The notes under the pieces are model-generated. The model made no database searches, was not told the origin of the DNA, and saw only the letters and a program-made list of their open reading frames with translations. Shown in pieces: positions 27,801 to 34,921 of a stretch of 64,000 nucleotides of DNA. The position numbers and the translations under genes were made by a program. This DNA is from an uncultured Prolixibacteraceae bacterium (GTDB lineage: Bacteria; Bacteroidota; Bacteroidia; Bacteroidales; Prolixibacteraceae). The stretch covers positions 1 to 64,000 of the forward strand of contig CALGIG010000081.1 in the NCBI GenBank assembly GCA_937915865.1, written 5' to 3'. The stretch's first letter is position 1; the number at the start of each line of letters is the position of its first letter.

Positions 27801-29372
27801 TCAGAAGATCTTTCCAAGAACCGTGTAAAGGCTTAGTTTCAGGCGCAAATTGGCTAACTGATCAAGCTGATTGTAAGCTTTTGCAGTGTATTCCGATAGA
27901 AGCTCTTCCGTCTTTTTTACAATCTGGTGGGTTTCCATCCACTCAGTAACCTGTTGCTTGTCGTTTCGGATATAAGCTGCCTGAATATCTTCAATTGTCA
28001 AATTTGTTGCATTTTCAGCAAGCATGGATAGCATTAGCGGATAATCGGCTACTTGAGTATTTTCGTTCGATTCTCGGTACTCGTCCAGATCGTCTTTAAT
28101 CTGGTAAGCCACTCCGAAGTAAGCTGAGAATTTTTTCAGTATTTGCAAATCATTTTTCGTGGCGTTGCCAGCTGTGGCACCTAACATAAGTGCCACCCAA
28201 ATGGCCGATCCAGTTTTTTGCTCAAAGATTTCTAACTGATCATTAAGTGATAAAACGGTATTCTTCGAATTGGCCAGCAAATCTGCTCCCTGTCCAACCG
28301 ACAAAGCTACATGTCCCTGCGCCACCAGTTGGTAGCAGGCTGCCATAGTTTTAGGTTCGAGCGGAAGTTTTCCGAGTAATTCGTAGCCTTTACCCAACAA
28401 GAAGTCGCCGGCATTTATAGCTACTGGAATGCCATGCTGTTTATGGATAGTCTCGGTATTGTATCTGAAATCGTCGTTGTCCTCTATATCATCGTGAATA
28501 AGCGATGCTTTATGGAAACACTCGACCACTACTGAAAGTTGTAACAGTAAGGATTCAGAAACTTCAATAGCATAAGCTGAATAAGCCAGAGCAGTAAGTA
28601 AAGGGCGAATGCGTTGTCCGCCGGTGAGCATCGATTCAATAGTCAATTGAGTCGTTAAATTATTCACTGGACCAAGAAGTTGAGTCAGTGTTTTTTCATT
28701 AAAAAAACCATTCACTTTTTCTTTCAGCCCGGAAACAGAAATTGGTTTTAAGGCTTCATTTTCCTGAAAATTGATTAGTTCATCGTCGAGCCAGCGGTTA
28801 TCCACATCGGTTTCGGTACAACCTTCGAAAAGTAAAGGAATGCCAATAACTGGTACCGCAGATCGGGCAACTGTTTCGAACGACTTTTGCAGTACCGACA
28901 TACAGGTAACGCCAATGACAGCATCAACCGTCCCGCTTTGCACCAGGCTTATGGCTACTGTGGTTCCCTCGGCCACTAGCGAGGCATATCCCAGAGCCTC
29001 GGCTTTTTGCAAAATAGAATAAATCTGGCAGCTTTGGCACCCGGCACAAATCAGCCCAAGTTCGTCTATTTCAGCATGACAGGCACTATTGTTTTTTAGG
29101 CATTGTGGTAATAATAGTAAGCGGCGATTATAAGGTGTGGCTGCCACCACCGAGCGCCAGATTTCGTTCCCGCTAACCACCATTGCAAATTCACGAAAAA
29201 CCAGATCAGTTCCCGTGAGCTCAATAATTTCATTGGCCATTTGCTGGATAAATTCGAAACTGGCAGGAGGTAAAATTCTCCTTTTGGCAACCAACTCACG
29301 GGCAGCCATTCTTAACCGGTTTCTCACTAACGCCTTTCCCGGAACCTGCAATATGTTTTCTTTAACCTTCAA
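27801..29372 (-). CDS. DUF116-polyprenyl synthase fusion
   Basis: A 523-residue fusion. Residues about 1-200 resemble DUF116: LPQCLKN, then LICAGCQSCQI with clustered cysteines, then VAEGTTVAISLVQSG and VIGVTCMSVL. Residues about 215-523 are a trans-isoprenyl diphosphate synthase, which would join IPP to allylic diphosphates. It has the first Asp-rich motif DDIED at 294-298 in LIHDDIEDND, and a second site QIKDDLDEY starting at Asp427. The second motif is DDxDE rather than DDxxD, so chain length or product may be altered. DUF116 often accompanies radical SAM genes; its cysteines could bind a metal cluster. The radical SAM gene lies 77 bases upstream. Confidence 0.85.
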   Translation of the reverse strand: MKVKENILQVPGKALVRNRLRMAARELVAKRRILPPASFEFIQQMANEIIELTGTDLVFREFAMVVSGNEIWRSVVAATPYNRRLLLLPQCLKNNSACHAEIDELGLICAGCQSCQIYSILQKAEALGYASLVAEGTTVAISLVQSGTVDAVIGVTCMSVLQKSFETVARSAVPVIGIPLLFEGCTETDVDNRWLDDELINFQENEALKPISVSGLKEKVNGFFNEKTLTQLLGPVNNLTTQLTIESMLTGGQRIRPLLTALAYSAYAIEVSESLLLQLSVVVECFHKASLIHDDIEDNDDFRYNTETIHKQHGIPVAINAGDFLLGKGYELLGKLPLEPKTMAACYQLVAQGHVALSVGQGADLLANSKNTVLSLNDQLEIFEQKTGSAIWVALMLGATAGNATKNDLQILKKFSAYFGVAYQIKDDLDEYRESNENTQVADYPLMLSMLAENATNLTIEDIQAAYIRNDKQQVTEWMETHQIVKKTEELLSEYTAKAYNQLDQLANLRLKLSLYTVLGKIF

Positions 29373-29373
29373 A

Positions 29374-29449
29374 TATTTACAATTTAATTATTTACAATTT
29401 ACCATTGCCCTTTTCAAAATCGTCAATAGTAAAATCGTCCAATTGTCAA
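29374..29449. repeat. A/T-rich direct repeats between two genes
   Basis: The 13-mer TATTTACAATTTA occurs twice (29374-29386 and 29389-29401), 15 bases apart. Degenerate CGTCAAT/CAATTGTCAAT units follow. It fills the gap between the radical SAM and DUF116-synthase genes. This kind of low-complexity spacer is common in environmental Bacteroidota. Confidence 0.55.
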
Positions 29450-30631
29450 TCACCCATAGGCTCCCAGCCCAAAGAATGCCCGTTTCTTGGCAAAACGGTA
29501 AATCCGGCTTTTTTCTGGAATCACTTCGCAAGAACCATGACTAAAAGTTTCAGGTGCCTGTCTCAATTGTTCGATTTCGTTTGCTCTGCCTGATGTATTT
29601 TTGGCCCTGTGTTTTTCTACAAAACCAGCCAGCCAGCGCGGATCTTCCATCACAACGCAGCCTTTGGTCTTTTGTTGAATGCTGTTTCTGAAATCACTCA
29701 AAAAGGTCGATTCGGCATACAAACGATTTAGCGACTTTTCGTCGATATTATCAGCAGCAAACTGTATGATTGGGCACGGTTCCACATAACCCGAAGCATT
29801 GATGTGATGACTTAGTCCTTCGGCTGCCGGGCACATTCCAACTCCATCTGCACTCCAGTAGGTATCGATGATCGCGATGCTATATTTCAAACGGGCGTCG
29901 ACAATATGTTGCCGAAGCTTACGTACTTCATCGGGGCTCAAAGCTAGCTCATAATTCGGGTTTGGCCCCACGGGACGATAAATGTAATACCACAAATACG
30001 CCACACCTTTGTCAATCAGGTTGTTTATAAATTTAGGCGACATCGACATTTCAAGATTCGATTTGCAAACACTGATAGCTACGCCGGTAATCAACCCAGC
30101 TTTGGTAGCATTTTCGATGGCTTGCGATGCCGATTGATAAACGTTTTTCCCACCACGGCGAATGTCGGCTACCTGTTCATCGCCTTCAAAACTGATTAAC
30201 GGCGTAACATTGGCGCACTGGCGCAAGGTTTCGGCCATGATCGGTGTGAGTAATGTTCCGTTGGTAAACAATTGAAAATAACAGTCAGAATGTTTTTTGA
30301 AAATCTCCGGTAACGGCTTGTACAGCAAAGGTTCGCCGCCCAAAATTCCAAAAAAATAGGAACCGGCTTGCTTCGTTTCGGTAATAATCCGGTTGAGTTG
30401 TTCGGGTTGCATTCTGTTGTTTTTTTCTTTTCCCATCACCCAGCAACCCTGACAATTCAGGTTGCAGTCGTCGGTTATTGAAATAAAGTTGAAAGCAGGG
30501 AAAAAAGCACCTTTCTTTTGCCGTTTCTGAAACCGGGCAAACGACATTGAACCTTTTATACCCATGTTAACCATGAACTTGTAAAGGCATCGTTTGTCGC
30601 TTCTGAATAATATATTTTTTAGTAATCCCAT
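29450..30631 (-). CDS. Radical SAM protein with SPASM-like C-terminus
   Basis: A 393-residue radical SAM enzyme. The cluster motif Cx3Cx2C is C56, C60 and C63 in ITDDCNLNCQGCW. FFGILGGEPLLYKPL is the GGEP SAM-binding loop, and LFTNGTLLT and LISFEGDEQVADIRRGG follow the standard fold. A second cysteine set (GMCPAAEG and EPCPII) suggests a partial SPASM-type auxiliary cluster. The ATG at 30631 is preferred to a TTG at 30652, which lies inside a palindromic repeat. The sequence resembles HpnH-like enzymes in overall style, but I cannot assign it to that family. Its place between an HdrA-like ferredoxin and a prenyl synthase suggests chemistry on an isoprenoid. Confidence 0.85.
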   Translation of the reverse strand: MGLLKNILFRSDKRCLYKFMVNMGIKGSMSFARFQKRQKKGAFFPAFNFISITDDCNLNCQGCWVMGKEKNNRMQPEQLNRIITETKQAGSYFFGILGGEPLLYKPLPEIFKKHSDCYFQLFTNGTLLTPIMAETLRQCANVTPLISFEGDEQVADIRRGGKNVYQSASQAIENATKAGLITGVAISVCKSNLEMSMSPKFINNLIDKGVAYLWYYIYRPVGPNPNYELALSPDEVRKLRQHIVDARLKYSIAIIDTYWSADGVGMCPAAEGLSHHINASGYVEPCPIIQFAADNIDEKSLNRLYAESTFLSDFRNSIQQKTKGCVVMEDPRWLAGFVEKHRAKNTSGRANEIEQLRQAPETFSHGSCEVIPEKSRIYRFAKKRAFFGLGAYG

Positions 30632-30642
30632 ATTCCTTTTCG

Positions 30643-30675
30643 AAACCTTCAAGGTTTTAAAAACCTTGAAGGTTT
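30643..30675. repeat. Perfect 16-base inverted repeat
   Basis: AAACCTTCAAGGTTTT (30643-30658) and its exact complement (30660-30675) are one base apart. Each arm is itself nearly palindromic (AACCTT-C-AAGGTT). The right end overlaps the stop codon of the ferredoxin-like gene. It may function as an RNA processing or attenuation hairpin between the two genes. Similar AAACCTTGAAGGTTT elements are known as dispersed repeats in this phylum. Confidence 0.75.
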
Positions 30676-31435
30676 AATTATTCGTCTTTTTTATTTCCTC
30701 CAGCGCTTTGCGTCGCTCTGCTTCGGCTTGTTCTATCAGTCCAGCCTTAAAAATATTCCGGCGCATGGCCGAGCGCTGGTTCAGGGTCGAAATCATATTA
30801 ATGTCAGCAACTAGTCCTTTCGGTTTCATTTCAGTTCCGGGTTCGGCCCCGGCCAAAACGCTGTTTTCTTTCAGTCGTGGAAAAATAATGGCCGAGGTCG
30901 GACAATTACGTCCGCATGCCGGGCAATTATTTTTGCAAGCTAGTGGCTTTGCTACTTTCAGTTTTTTGTTGTCAAACGTATAAACTCCGAACAGGCAGAA
31001 TTTAAAGCATTTACCACAATCGATGCACAATGGTTGATCAATTACCGGATACCAGGCTGGTACTTCCAATCTGCTTTCTACTTGCTCTTCATTTGCTTTC
31101 CCTTCCTGAATAAAAAAGTCAGTCAGTAATTTTTGCTTAATCTGTTCTGCCGAAAGCTCCTTGAAATTCAGTACTTCCAATCCTGAAAGTTTTAGATCAT
31201 TCTGCGCCAACATACTTTTGATGGCGCGCGGATAGCAGGCAACCATAATTTTCCGGCTGTATTTCTGGTCAATCTCTTGTAAGAAATCTTTCCGGTTCAA
31301 CACAATTCCACAGAAATCGTGCAGTTGAAACAAATCAGCATCAAGTGACTTAACCACTGCCTGAATTTGTTCTGATTTCTCGGCAGAAATTACATTTCCG
31401 CCGCAATTACAAAATAAAATGCAGGTTTTTCTCAT
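30674..31435 (-). CDS. HdrA-like 4Fe-4S ferredoxin protein
   Basis: A 253-residue iron-sulfur protein. The start ILFCNCGGNV and the later VACYPRAIKSML resemble the N-terminal part of heterodisulfide reductase subunit A. A ferredoxin-like section (about 135-185) has CIDCGKCFKFC and CKNNCPACGRNCP, enough cysteines for two 4Fe-4S clusters. The last 50 residues are basic and helical. It has no signal peptide. As first gene of the group it is a good candidate for the electron donor to the radical SAM enzyme downstream; that role is inferred from position. Its promoter box is at 31465-31472. Confidence 0.8.
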   Translation of the reverse strand: MRKTCILFCNCGGNVISAEKSEQIQAVVKSLDADLFQLHDFCGIVLNRKDFLQEIDQKYSRKIMVACYPRAIKSMLAQNDLKLSGLEVLNFKELSAEQIKQKLLTDFFIQEGKANEEQVESRLEVPAWYPVIDQPLCIDCGKCFKFCLFGVYTFDNKKLKVAKPLACKNNCPACGRNCPTSAIIFPRLKENSVLAGAEPGTEMKPKGLVADINMISTLNQRSAMRRNIFKAGLIEQAEAERRKALEEIKKTNN

Positions 31436-31464
31436 GGCTGTTCTGATTTTCAGGTTAAATAAAC

Positions 31465-31472
31465 CAAATTTA
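31465..31472 (-). promoter_or_regulatory. -7 box of the ferredoxin/radical SAM/prenyl synthase group
   Basis: The minus strand reads TAAATTTG, an exact consensus match, giving a leader of about 23 bases before the ATG at 31435. A clear -33 box is not seen. Confidence 0.5.
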
Positions 31473-31623
31473 ATAACTTCTGAAAAGCGGATTGACCGAT
31501 AAATTGTTTTCCGTTAACAAACATTTGGAAAAGTTCAATGAAACCCATTATGCAATTCACGTTTTAAAAGTTATGTAAAATGAGTAATGAAGTCGTACAT
31601 TTTTTGTTACACAACTATTTGAT

Positions 31624-31657
31624 TTTGCTTGATTATTAACTCAATTGTCTATTTTTG
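31624..31657 (+). promoter_or_regulatory. Promoter of the TfoX-domain gene
   Basis: TTTG at 31624-31627 and TATTTTTG at 31650-31657 fit the Bacteroidota boxes with a spacing of 22. The frame starts upstream at a TTG inside this region, so the ATG at 31683 is used. Confidence 0.55.
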
Positions 31658-31682
31658 CAATGAAAGACAACGATCTGAACAG

Positions 31683-32000
31683 ATGAACCTTGAATCCGAA
31701 TTAACATCACTGCCCAACATTGGCAAAGTAGTTGCCGAAAAGCTGAAAGAAGTTGGGATCAATACACCCGATGAACTGCGCAAAGTTGGCGCCGAACAGG
31801 CTTTTATACGTCTTCAGACCATTGACGAGGGCGCCTGTTTGTGTATGTTGCAGGGTTTGGAAGGTGCCGTGCAAGGTATACGCTGGCACAACTTGTCCAA
31901 AGAGCGGAAAGAAGAATTGAAGCAGTTTTTCAGGATGAAAAGAAGCCCCATTCTAACCCTCCCCCAAGGGGAGGAAACAACACAACGTACAGATTTATAG
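31683..32000 (+). CDS. TfoX/Sxy C-terminal domain protein
   Basis: A 105-residue protein that consists of the TfoX C-terminal helical domain only: LPNIGKVVAEKLKEVGINTPDELRKVGAEQAF, then CLCMLQGLEGAVQGIRWHNLS. This is a helix-hairpin-helix-like fold; the N-terminal domain of true Sxy/TfoX competence regulators is missing, so no competence role is claimed. The natural protein appears to end near FFRMKR. The last 18 or so residues (SPILTLPQGEETT and on) are encoded by a repeat element that begins at about 31943. Confidence 0.82.
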   Translation: MNLESELTSLPNIGKVVAEKLKEVGINTPDELRKVGAEQAFIRLQTIDEGACLCMLQGLEGAVQGIRWHNLSKERKEELKQFFRMKRSPILTLPQGEETTQRTDL

Positions 32001-32091
32001 TATTTACAACTATCTCCAAAGGAACATCTCATTATAAATTCTGGCGGCCAAACTCCCTTCCCTTTTTTGGAAGGGGCGGGGATGGGGCTAG
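31943..32091. repeat. Pair of inverted G/C-rich repeats, possibly one MITE-like element
   Basis: The left end starts AGCCCCAT (31944) and has the hairpin CCTCCCC-CAA-GGGGAGG (31958-31974). The right end finishes ATGGGGCT (32082-32089) and has a CCCTTCC/GGAAGGG hairpin (32055-32075). The outer eight bases are perfect inverted repeats and the following 13 are similar. The unit spans about 146 bases between two convergent genes and has no coding capacity of its own. It supplies the 3' end of the TfoX-domain frame and abuts the 3' end of the lipoprotein gene. Confidence 0.6.
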
Positions 32092-32096
32092 ACTTT

Positions 32097-33965
32097 TTAG
32101 GTTGGCGGATGAAGCCGTTTGTGGAACCATGTTCTGGTTTCGTTCATTACTTTAGCCTGTGCCGGCGGAACCTGGCGTTTGCAGGTAGAGCGTTCGGCGC
32201 TACCTTGGGGAGCTCCCCAGCGAATTTCGGGGCCATCGTTCGGGTTGTAGGCAATCTCAAAAGCATCGCGCCGTTTTACGATTTCTGCCAAAGTCAGCTT
32301 TTGTTCGCTTCCATTGCTTCGTGTATAAGTTATTGACAATTCATCCATTTTCGATTTCAATATTTCGTCGAGCTTACTTTTAACCGCCTCCGCCGATTTT
32401 AGTTTCGGCATTTTATAATCTTCGGGCGAACGCAATACCTTCTTCGGAAAATCAATCACTGCATCGATGGCAATCAGTAATCGTAAATCGCGGTTTGGAG
32501 TTGAAAAATCTTCCCATACACCACCCGTTTGGAAAACTCCGGTGGCTCTGCCAGGCATCGGAATTACAGTTCCAGGGTGCGCCCGCATGTATTTTTCGCC
32601 CGTTTCAACCGAATTTACGCGAACCATCAATTGTTCGTGCAAAGCTTTGATTAAATCGAGCAATGCAGTTTCCTGGTCAAGCGGTTTGGGATTGATGACA
32701 CGCTCCATCGCATGGTAAAAATCTTCGCTCTTCATGCCTTTTTGCTGAAGTGAAAACGGAATATGGCCTGATCCTTCGGCCAACTCTCCCGACTTTAAAA
32801 GTCGATAAGTTCCATTGTGAACTTCGATGGGACGGAAAGCTTTAAAACCAGGCTCGCCAATCACTTCCGAAGTTGCAAAGAGAAAATTTCCTTTCCAGAA
32901 TCGTTTGATAGCAATGGTTTTATCAGGTTGTGCATCAACTGACAATAATACGCCCGGCTGGTCACCCGATTGGGGCAGTTGATTAACTAAAATCAATGTG
33001 TGTCCATAAGGATCGGCAAAAACAACACCCGGACGCAAACCGTCGCGATTGAGTTCAACCGGATAATAGTCAGCACTTTCGTTGTTCATCGAAGCACGGG
33101 CTGTTCCAGAATGCACGCCGTTGGCCACCATTCGCAAATAAGCATTAAATTTTTGTGTGGGGTTAGATCGCGAGATGGGTGTTTCGTTGGTAATCCAACG
33201 GCCAACGCCAGGTGCTCGTCCCAATGCACCGCGGTCGCTTTCGTGGAAACCAAACGGTAATCCCATTTTCCAGGCAAAATAAGCACGCAGGTAAAACGGA
33301 TTGTCGGCACAATCGGGCTGCATTACTACCTTGTTTTTCCCCGAAGCGTTATCTTCATCGAGCGAGAGATAGTTATATAAAAAATTCCAGTCTTTCATTT
33401 CAGTTACCTCATTCAGCGATTTCCACGATGAACGTTCATCGGCATTGCAAAACAAGGCATTCACCCAGGCCGAATAAAGCGATTCTGTCTTGGCATTCCA
33501 GCTTTGGGTGGCTTTCCAAACCGATTGTGTTGCTGGTTGCAATGGTTTATCAGTAACTTTAAAATTTATCTTTTCCGAACCCATTTCAGCCTGATATTCT
33601 CCAGCCGAACCAGTCGTAAATTCTTCTATTTTCCAAAACGGCAGACCAACACCGCTTCGGCTTTTCGTTGCTTTTATTTTTCCTGAAGGACTCGTAATGC
33701 GAATCTCGGCTTTCAGTACATCTTTTCCACCAGCAACCATCACCCGGAATATTTCACCCGGGCGGGGATTTTCAGGAGAAACCAGAATAGCGTCAACCAA
33801 CTTTATTTTCGAAAAGTCTTCGGCTTCTTCCACTGCTTCAATTTGCTTTTCGGTGATTGTATTGCTGCCGCCATTAGTTGAATGGCCGCTACACGAGGCT
33901 GAACCAAATATCGCAGCAACCGAAAAAACAGCTAACCACAACGAATATGAGATATTATTCTTCAT
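32097..33965 (-). CDS. Putative cysteine-hydrolase-like lipoprotein
   Basis: A 622-residue exported lipoprotein with lipobox in GSASCSG (Cys26). An Ig-like region (about 65-140, SPENPRPGEIFRVMV) precedes a domain that looks like a papain/NlpC-type hydrolase. QPDCADNPFYLRAYFAWKMGLPFGF would hold the nucleophilic Cys, and FADPYGHTLILVN the general-base His. I do not recognise a named family, and the activity is inferred only from these two segments. The C-terminal half has no clear motif. The stop lies next to a G/C-rich repeat, so the last few residues (KRLHPPT) might not be ancestral. Confidence 0.6.
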   Translation of the reverse strand: MKNNISYSLWLAVFSVAAIFGSASCSGHSTNGGSNTITEKQIEAVEEAEDFSKIKLVDAILVSPENPRPGEIFRVMVAGGKDVLKAEIRITSPSGKIKATKSRSGVGLPFWKIEEFTTGSAGEYQAEMGSEKINFKVTDKPLQPATQSVWKATQSWNAKTESLYSAWVNALFCNADERSSWKSLNEVTEMKDWNFLYNYLSLDEDNASGKNKVVMQPDCADNPFYLRAYFAWKMGLPFGFHESDRGALGRAPGVGRWITNETPISRSNPTQKFNAYLRMVANGVHSGTARASMNNESADYYPVELNRDGLRPGVVFADPYGHTLILVNQLPQSGDQPGVLLSVDAQPDKTIAIKRFWKGNFLFATSEVIGEPGFKAFRPIEVHNGTYRLLKSGELAEGSGHIPFSLQQKGMKSEDFYHAMERVINPKPLDQETALLDLIKALHEQLMVRVNSVETGEKYMRAHPGTVIPMPGRATGVFQTGGVWEDFSTPNRDLRLLIAIDAVIDFPKKVLRSPEDYKMPKLKSAEAVKSKLDEILKSKMDELSITYTRSNGSEQKLTLAEIVKRRDAFEIAYNPNDGPEIRWGAPQGSAERSTCKRQVPPAQAKVMNETRTWFHKRLHPPT

Positions 33966-33999
33966 TTTCTGAATATTTTCCTGGACAAAGATAGGTTTG

Positions 34000-34036
34000 A
34001 TTTGTTGTAGTTGTTATAATTGCTGTAGTTGTTGAA
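34000..34036. repeat. Dispersed AAC/GTT-rich repeat, copy 2
   Basis: A TTGTTGTAGTTGTTATAATT stretch lies in the gap before the VOC gene. Reverse-complemented, it matches copy 1 at 4444-4466 in all but two positions of the 22-base core. Confidence 0.5.
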
Positions 34037-34200
34037 GCAAAATTAAGGTATCTGTCAGCTAAGGCAAACTGTGTGAAAACTAAATCTAAGCCGAAAATAT
34101 TCAGATAGGTATCTGAGAAAATTTTAAAATACAATATTTTCAGAACTTTAAAGCATTAAGTCAAACAGGCAGTTAAACTGACGGTTTTAAAACATAAACT

Positions 34201-34623
34201 ATGAAACCACGATTAAACATTGTTACGCTTGGGGTTGCCGATTTAAAGAAATCGCGCCAATTTTATGCCGATGCCTTTGGTTGGATTCCGGCAAATGGTA
34301 GTGACGAGAACATCGTATTTTTTTATCACGGCGGAATTGTTCTTGGATTGTATTCGATGGAGGGCCTTGCAGAAGATGCTGGAATTCCGGCTGAACGGAG
34401 TGGCTTTTCAGGAGTGACTTTGGCTATAAACGCCGAATCGAAGGAAGAAGTGGAAGAATTCCATAGAAGAGCGCTATCTGCCGGAGCAAAATCGCTGATT
34501 GAACCTGGCGACACTTTCTGGGGTGGATATCACAGCTATTTTGCCGATCCCGACAATCATTCCTGGGAAATTGCCTGGGCGCCATTCTGGGAATTCGACG
34601 AACTAGGGAGTTTGAAGATGTAG
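34201..34623 (+). CDS. VOC (glyoxalase/bleomycin-resistance fold) protein
   Basis: A 140-residue protein with two beta-alpha-beta-beta-beta units. The first begins NIVTLGVADLKKSRQFYADAFGW; the second includes GAKSLIEPGDTFWGGYHSYFADPDNHSWEIAWAPFW. The GGYHSYFADPDNHxWEI pattern is shared with many small VOC proteins of unknown substrate. Several metal-ligand positions of glyoxalase I are not evident, so enzymatic identity stays open. It is cytosolic and stands alone. Confidence 0.85.
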   Translation: MKPRLNIVTLGVADLKKSRQFYADAFGWIPANGSDENIVFFYHGGIVLGLYSMEGLAEDAGIPAERSGFSGVTLAINAESKEEVEEFHRRALSAGAKSLIEPGDTFWGGYHSYFADPDNHSWEIAWAPFWEFDELGSLKM

Positions 34624-34636
34624 GAAGACGTTCTCT

Positions 34637-34720
34637 TTGTTATCGTTGTTGTAATAGTTGTCATTGTTAAAACTTAACTTTGACCACACTTATAACGGTG
34701 ACAACAACGACAACAGACGT
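34637..34720. repeat. Dispersed AAC/GTT-rich repeat, copy 3, as an imperfect inverted repeat
   Basis: GTTATCGTTGTTGT (34639-34652) is matched by ACAACAACGACAAC about 50 bases on (34700-34714), differing at one position. Its reverse complement contains AACAACGATAACAAA, identical to part of copy 1. There is no following T run, so it is not a standard terminator for the VOC gene. Confidence 0.5.
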
Positions 34721-34792
34721 TTCTCTTTCTCTCCTTTTTGTTAAATTCATATTACCTTTTTGGTCAAAGTATTTTAGCACAAAAAATTACAC

Positions 34793-34921
34793 TACATTTG
34801 CGGCCTGATTTTAGGGGTCGTGTATTTCCTTTGAGCCTGGTTTAGGACAGGAGCAATTACTCGTCTCCTTCCATTGGGTTAGAACCGGCATGTTGCTGGT
34901 TTTCAAATTAAAGGAATATAT
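34793..34921 (+). promoter_or_regulatory. Promoter box and structured leader of the DEAD-box helicase gene
   Basis: TACATTTG at 34793-34800 is an exact -7 match. Transcription from about 34807 gives a leader of about 115 bases, unusually long for this window. It contains AACCGGCA-TGT-TGCTGGTT (34881-34899), an 8-bp hairpin with one G-T pair, 22 bases before the ATG. A second stretch (GGACAGGAGC to CGTCTCC) can pair upstream. Long structured leaders are common on cold-induced helicase genes, so post-transcriptional control is plausible. Confidence 0.5.

Noticed and set aside
29374..29401. Start of a CRISPR array
   Set aside because: Only two 13-base copies are found with a two-base gap, no spacers and no cas genes.
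29450..30631. Assignment of the radical SAM enzyme as HpnH
   Set aside because: General layout is similar but the gene context and second cysteine set do not match, and I cannot run a profile search.
31683..32000. Competence regulator TfoX/Sxy
   Set aside because: Only the C-terminal helical domain is present, so the competence function cannot be inferred.
34637..34720. Terminator after the VOC gene
   Set aside because: The arms are about 50 bases apart and no T run follows; it belongs to the AAC/GTT repeat family instead.
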